Shown one piece after another: positions 57,844-64,000 of a DNA stretch of 64,000 nucleotides. The stretch's first letter is position 1, and every line of letters begins with the position of its first letter. This stretch comes from Macrostomum hystrix (Eukaryota; Platyhelminthes; Macrostomidae): assembly GCA_950097015.1 (NCBI GenBank), contig CATNEN010000038.1, positions 27,744,501 through 27,808,500 on the forward strand, read 5' to 3'. Both the position numbers and the translations under genes were made by a program. The notes below the pieces were generated by a model, which did not search any database, was not told the DNA's origin, and worked only from the letters and a program-made list of their open reading frames with translations.

Positions 57844-59636
57844 ATATGATATTCTCATCACTGAGTGAGAAATTGAGATTCTCATGGCCTATCACTGAGT
57901 GAGAAATTGAGATTCTCATAGCTAATCACTGAGTGAGAAATGAGATTCTCATAGCTAATCACTGAGTGAGAAATGAGATTCTCATAGCTAATCACTGAGT
58001 GAGAAATTGAGATTCTCATAGCTAATCTCTAAGTGAGAAATTGAGATTCTCATAGCTAATCTCTGAGTGAGAAATGAGATTCTCATAGCCAATCTCTAAG
58101 TGAGAAATGAGATTCTCAAGGCTAATCTCTAAGTGAGAAATGAGATTCTCATAGCTAATCACTGAGTGAGAAATGAGATTCTCATAGCTAATCTCTGAGT
58201 GAGAAATGAGATTCTCATAGCTAATCTCTGAGTGAGAAATGAGATTCTTATAGCTAATCTCTGAGTGAGAAATGAGATTCTCATAGCTAATCTCTGAGTG
58301 AGAAATGAGATTCTCAAGGCTAATCTCTGAGTGAGAAATGAGATTCTCAAGGCTAATCTCTGAGTGAGAAATGAGATTCTCATAGCCAATCTCTGAGTGA
58401 GAAATGAGATTCTTATAGCTAATCTCTAAGAGAGAAATGAGATTCTCATAGCTAATCTCTAAGTGAGAAATGAGATTCTCATAGCTAATCTCTGAGTGAG
58501 AAATGAGATTCTCATAGCTAATCTCTAAGTGAGAAATGAGATTCTCATAGCTAATCTCTGAGTGAGAAATGAGATTCTCAAGGCCAATCTCTGAGTGAGA
58601 AATGAGATTCTTATAGCTAATCTCTAAGTGAGAAATGAGATTCTCATAGCTAATCTCTGAGTGAGAAATGAGATTCTCAAGGCCAATCTCTGAGTGAGAA
58701 ATGAGATTCTCATAGCTAATCTCTAAGTGAGAAATGAGATTCTCATAGCTAATCTCTGAGTGAGAAATGAGATTCTCATAGCTAATCTCTAAGTGAGAAA
58801 TGAGATTCTCATAGCTAATCTCTGAGTGAGAAATGAGATTCTCAAGGCCAATCTCTGAGTGAGAAATGAGATTCTCATAGCTAATCTCTAAGTGAGAAAT
58901 GAGATTCTCATAGCTAATCTCTGAGTGAGAAATGAGATTCTCATAGCTAATCTCTAAGTGAGAAATGAGATTCTCATAGCCAATCTCTGAGTGAGAAATG
59001 AGATTCTCAAGGCCAATCTCTGAGTGAGAAATGAGATTCTTATAGCTAATCTCTAAGAGAGAAATGAGATTCTCATAGCTAATCTCTAAGTGAGAAATGA
59101 GATTCTCATAGCTAATCTCTGAGTGAGAAATGAGATTCTCATAGCTAATCTCTAAGTGAGAAATGAGATTCTCATAGCTAATCTCTGAGTGAGAAATGAG
59201 ATTCTCATAGCTAATCTCTAAGTGAGAAATGAGATTCTCATAGCTAATCTCTGAGTGAGAAATGAGATTCTCATAGCTAATCTCTGAGTGAGAAATGAGA
59301 TTCTCATAGCTAATCTCTAAGTGAGAAATGAGATTCTCAAGGCTAATCTCTGAGTGAGAAATGAGATTCTCATAGCTAATCACTAAGTGAGAAATGAGAT
59401 TCTCATAGCTAATCTCTGAGTGAGAAATGAGATTCTCATAGCTAATCTCTGAGTGAGAAATGAGATTCTCATAGCTAATCACTAAGTGAGAAATGAGATT
59501 CTCAAGGCTAATCTCTGAGTGAGAAATGAGATTCTCATAGCTAATCTCTAAGTGAGAAATGAGATTCTCATAGCTAATCTCTAAGTGAGAAATGAGATTC
59601 TCATAGCTAATCTGGAGTGAGATTTGAGATTCTCAG
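57844..59636. repeat. 33-bp minisatellite with internal palindromes
   Basis: About 54 copies of GAGATTCTCATAGCTAATCT + CTGAGTGAGAAAT. Each unit contains TGAGATTCTCA (palindromic around one base) and AATCTC...GAGATT arms 12 bp apart that could form a small hairpin. The minus strand shows a 486-codon open frame that merely reads the repeat (ISYENLISHSE). Confidence 0.95.
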
Positions 59637-59639
59637 GAC

Positions 59640-60045
59640 CCTTAAAAAATTCGGAGAGCAAAATAAAAACTGTATTATGATGTTAATCTATTAATTTGCT
59701 AAGACAGGTATAGACACTGGCACTGTCCGGTCTAAAAAGTGTTAGCTAGATAAAAAAATTTCACTAAATTAAGTTCACAGGAAGATATTTACTTGAGACT
59801 ATTACGTAATTGTCACGAAACTGTTGCACGTTTTTTAATTCAGAAACTTTTTTCTTACTTGAATCAGAACTAAATGAAAATTATCAAACGAAAAAGAGAT
59901 TACTTAAGCGAGAAAACCAGGTAAAATAAGCACGATTTAAGTTAATTCTCTCTTTAAAAATTGATCCAGATTTTTCTTGACAGACTTGCGATTCTGCGAC
60001 TTAAATTGTTGCCTTACTAACACAGCACACATGTTGTAGATAAGT
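59640..60045. other. Gene-free spacer between arrays
   Basis: AT-rich, nothing recognised. Confidence 0.4.
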
Positions 60046-60047
60046 AT

Positions 60048-61297
60048 CAATCTAACACCTGAAGTATCAATCTAACACCTGAAGTATCTATCTAACACCA
60101 CAAGTAATTATCTAACACCTCAAGTATCTATCTAACACCTCAAGTATCAATCTAACACCTCAAGTATCAATCTAACACCGGAAGTATCAATCTAACACCT
60201 GAAGTATCAATCTAACACCTGAAGTATCAATCTAACACCTGAAGTATCAATCTTACACCTCAAGTATCAATCTACACCTGAAGTATCAATCTAACACCTG
60301 AAGTATCAATCTAACACCTGAAGTATCAATATACACCTGAAGTATCAATATACACCTGAAGTATCAATCTAACACCTGAAGTATCAATATACACCTGAAG
60401 TATCAATATACACCTGAAGTATCAATCTAACACCTGAAGTATCAATCTTACACCTAAAGTATCAATCTACACCTGAAGTATCAATCTAACACCTGAAGTA
60501 TCAATCTAACACCTGAAGAATCAATATACACCTGAAGTATCTATCTAACACCTGAAGTATCAATATACACCTGAAGTATCAATATACACCTGAAGTATCT
60601 ATCTAACACCTGAAGTATCTATCTGACACCTGAAGAATCTATCTAACACCTGAAGTATCTATCTGACACCTGAAGAATCTATCTAACACCTGAAGTATCT
60701 ATCTAACACCTGAAGTATCTATCTAACACCTAAAGAATCTATCTAACACCTGAAGTATCAATCTAACACCTGAAGTATCAATATACACCTGAAGTATCTA
60801 TCTAACACCTGAAGTATCAATATACACCTGAAGTATCTATCTAACACCTGAAGTATCTATCTAACACCTGAAGAATCTATCTAACATATAATGTTCCAAT
60901 CTAACAACTGAACTATTTATCAGACACCTAAAGTATCGATCTATCTAACACCTGAAGTATCAATCTAACACCTCAAGTATCCATCTAACACCTGAAGTAT
61001 CACTCTAACACGTGAAGTATCAATATACACCTGAAGTATCAATATACACCTGAAGTATCAATATACACCTGAAGTATCAATATACACCTGAAGTATCAAT
61101 CTACACCTGAAGTATCAATCTACACCTGAAGTATCAATCTAACACCTGAAGTATCAATCTAACACCTGAAGTATCAATCTAACACCTGAAGTATCAATCT
61201 AACACCTGAAGTATCAATCTAACACCTGAAGTATCAATCTAACACCTGAAGTATCAATCTAACACCTGAAGTATCACTCTAACACGTGAAGTATCTA
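60048..61297. repeat. 20-bp minisatellite
   Basis: About 63 copies of AAGTATCAATCTAACACCTG, with an 18-bp form (ATATACACCTG) and CTATCTAAC variants. Confidence 0.95.
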
Positions 61298-62450
61298 ACC
61301 AATTTACCAATCTCGTAGATGGATACTTTAGTTATCGTAAAAATATTTCACAATATATAAAATTTGCGAACTAGCACAGCAGGCAAATGAAAAGTACAAC
61401 AATCCGTTGGGCAAGTATTCATAATCAGCTGGCCTAAAAAACTGATGGGCAGCTAAATCAAAGTTGCTGCCTTGTATTCGAATCATATTTTATCGCATAG
61501 CATCGCAGCTTGTCTTCAGGTATAACTATACATCTAGTACGTGTTAGTTTTATTAAGCCCTGCGCATCAACCAAAACCATTAGTTGGACTTTAGGATTAG
61601 GAACAGCTTAGGAATTGGACCTAAAATAAATTTATGGAATAACGTGGCCTCTATAGCAACTGTATTGATTGGCTATCCAAAGTATGATTTTAAGGATTTA
61701 GGAGTTTTTTATAATGCATAATCTATAACTGGTTGCAGAATAAAATGAACGTGTAAAACAAATATTTAAATTGAATATGAAAATCTAGACATTTCAATTT
61801 AACAAATCGCAAATGGATTTAGAGAAAAAATTGAATAGATAAATAGAAATTGGACTAAAATCTGCTAATAAAATAGTTTCTTCGAAGTCGGGAATCGAAC
61901 CCCCGACCTTCAAGACCAATAAGAATCCAAAAATGAACACATGAAGGTCATTTGAAATACAGAGCGAACAAGATGTTCTGCAGTTTCAGTAAATATGTTT
62001 TCTAGTTTATGACTAACTGTGTAGGAGTCAAAAACTTTATTGTAGCAACAAATATAGTACGAAGTAAAAATTATCAAACCTAGCAAAGGTGTAATTATAT
62101 TTCAAATCGTGCAAGATGATGCTATGGAAATGCTTTTGATCCGAATTTAATTATATACACAGCCAGGTGTGCACACAAACAGGCCAGCATTGGCTGATCG
62201 GATGTAATTCAGCAATCATAACTACAGTGTGAGGTCAAGCATGGTTTTGACACATACCTTTGCTGATGCTCAGGTGCCAATATAACGAAGGGAATAAATA
62301 TGACGAGGTCAATTGGGGTCATCTTACGCAAAGAAGGGCTGGATTTTACATTAATGTAGATAATTTTACATGATTTTACAGGAATATCGTTTAGTGATTG
62401 ACAACATAACAAATGTAAAACAAGATTACCAGCTGTTAGACAAGATCAAT
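61298..62450. other. Gene-free stretch with a tRNA-like T-arm motif
   Basis: On the minus strand near 61888-61915, GGTCGGGGGTTCGATTCCCG resembles the T arm of a tRNA and the motif at 42430. No full cloverleaf is visible. Otherwise nothing recognised. Confidence 0.35.
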
Positions 62451-62454
62451 CCAT

Positions 62455-63225
62455 GTTAGATGTTAGGCAGGATCCCTTAGATAGATCCTAAAGTGTTAGA
62501 AAAAATCCTAAAATGTTAGACAACATCCGAAAGTGTTACATAAGATCTTAAAGTGTTAGATAAGATCCTTAAGTGTTAGATAAGATCCTAAATGTGTTAG
62601 ATAAGATCCTAAAGTGTTAGATAAGATCCTAAAGTGTTACATAAGATCCTAAGGTGTTAGATAAGATCCTAAAGTGTTACATAAGATCCTAAAGTGTTAG
62701 AAAAAGTCCTAAAATGTTAGACAACATCCTAAAGTGTTAGATAAGATCCTAAAGTGTTAGATAAGATCCTAAAGTGTTACATAAGATCCTAAGGTGTTAG
62801 ATAAGATCCTAAAGTGTTACATAAGATCCTAAAGTGTTAAAAAAAGTCCTAAAATGTTAGACAACATCCTAAAGTGTTAGATAAGATCCTAAAGTGTTAC
62901 ATAAGATCCTAAAGTGTTAGATAAGATCCTAAAGTGTTAGATAAGATCCTAAAGTGTTACATAAGATCCTAAACATTAGATAAGATCCTTGGGTGTTAGA
63001 TAACGTCCTTAAGTTTAGATAAGATAATTAAGTGTTACACAATATCCTAAAGCAATAGATAAGATCCTTGGGTGTTAGATAACGTCCTTAAGTTTAGATA
63101 AGATAATTAAGTGTTACACAATATCCTAAAGCAATAGATAAGATCCTTGGGTGTTAGATAACGTCCTTAAGTTTAGATAAGATACTTAAGTGTTACAAAA
63201 TATTCCTAAGTGTTAGATATGATTC
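62455..63225. repeat. 20-bp minisatellite with a 79-bp higher-order end
   Basis: Copies of GTTAGATAAGATCCTAAAGT (TTACATAAG and TTAGAAAAAG variants). From about 62980 the array becomes three near-identical 79-bp blocks beginning GATAAGATCCTTGGGTGTTA. Confidence 0.93.
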
Positions 63226-63230
63226 ATAAG

Positions 63231-63544
63231 TACCATTACTCATTGTTCTAGCTAATAGCTATTAAGAAAAAGTGTACTTTTAAAACGGAAGAAAATATTT
63301 AAAAGACAAGTTTACGTCAAAGAAAAGAAAAAAGTTATTCGAAAGTTTTCTAAAAAATCTAATATAATTGTACGTCGCGAAAACTTGCATCACTAAAAAT
63401 TAAGACAAGCATGAGAAATCATACCTTTCGTCTCTAAGTAATTTATTTTTTCCCTTATTCTAAGTAGTAGGACTAAGACAATCTACTAGTCTATTTAAAC
63501 AGACTTTAACAGACAGTTAGACAAAAATTTTTTGGTAAACTTTC
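63231..63544. other. Gene-free spacer between arrays
   Basis: AT-rich, nothing recognised. Confidence 0.4.
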
Positions 63545-63559
63545 ACAGAACCAAATTCA

Positions 63560-64000
63560 AATTGGTAGATTTTGAATTGACAGACAATATCAATGGTGAC
63601 AGATTTTGAACTGACAGACAATATCAATGTTGACAGATTTTGAACTGACAGACCATATCAATGGTGACAGATTTTGAACTGACAGACCATATCAATGTTG
63701 ACAGATTTTGAATTGACAGACAATATCAATGTTGACAGATTTTGAACTGACAGACCATATCAATGTTGACAGATTTTGAATTGACAGACAATATCAATGT
63801 TGACAGATTTTGAATTGACAGACAATATCAATGTTGACAGATTTTGAACTGACAGACAATATCAGTGTTGACAGATTTTGAACTGACAGACCATATCAAT
63901 GTTGACAGATTTTGAACTGACAGACAATATCAATGTTAACAGATTTTGAATTGACAGACAATATCAATGTTGACAGATTTTGAACTGACAATATCAATGT
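63560..64000. repeat. 34-bp minisatellite running off the window
   Basis: About 13 copies of TGACAGATTTTGAACTGACA + GACAATATCAATGT with ACT/ATT and CAAT/CCAT variants. The array is cut by the window end. Confidence 0.95.

Noticed and set aside
58022-59482. 486-codon minus-strand open frame
   Set aside because: It reads only the 33-bp minisatellite; 33 is a multiple of three, so an open frame is expected. No start context or domain.

Overview
The window is animal (metazoan) nuclear DNA. Its genes carry canonical GT-AG introns and encode typical animal proteins: secreted C-type lectin-like proteins, a neuroligin-like adhesion molecule, a Shisa-type single-pass membrane protein and a class A GPCR. 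A spiralian or other invertebrate bilaterian is my best guess, but the sequence does not settle the species. Roughly a fifth to a quarter of the window is minisatellite; nearly every array has its own private unit (10 to 47 bp), and at least five arrays fill introns.

Layout. 0.1-2.6 kb: two tandem lectin-like genes on the minus strand. 4.4-4.8 kb: a probable terminal exon of an unrecognised minus-strand gene. 5.8-13.1 kb: a six-exon, plus-strand neuroligin-like gene whose splice phases all agree (893 aa). It has lost the catalytic Ser and His and ends in a PDZ ligand; two of its introns are filled by minisatellites. 13.2-14.9 kb: low-complexity DNA and a 22-bp array. 15.9-18.3 kb: a four-exon minus-strand Shisa-like/STMC6 gene (252 aa) with PPxY motifs. 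19.3-22.7 kb: the last six exons of an unrecognised helical protein on the minus strand. 51.2-55.7 kb: a two-exon minus-strand GPCR whose intron is a 2.3-kb array. 56.5-57.5 kb: a LINE RNase H relic. 57.8 kb to the end: four more arrays and no gene.

The centre (23.85-47.47 kb) is a nested transposon block. An internally deleted hAT element (8-bp target duplication CATATAGT) was split by a 21.8-kb element with a 7-bp duplication (CACTTGT). The inner element encodes a complete-looking KDZ (Kyakuja-Dileera-Zisupton) transposase in at least nine exons and has enormous inverted termini: about 860 bp of unique sequence followed by 2.8-3.5 kb of a 10-bp array, pyrimidine-rich on the left and purine-rich on the right. 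It also carries a convergent five-exon gene of unknown function with an in-frame 22-copy decapeptide repeat, a Penelope-like GIY-YIG relic, a 1.6-kb mariner-type element inserted at TA inside a 47-bp minisatellite, and a complete tRNA-derived SINE. I consider this block the most notable thing in the window. The SINE family recurs elsewhere in intact and broken copies.
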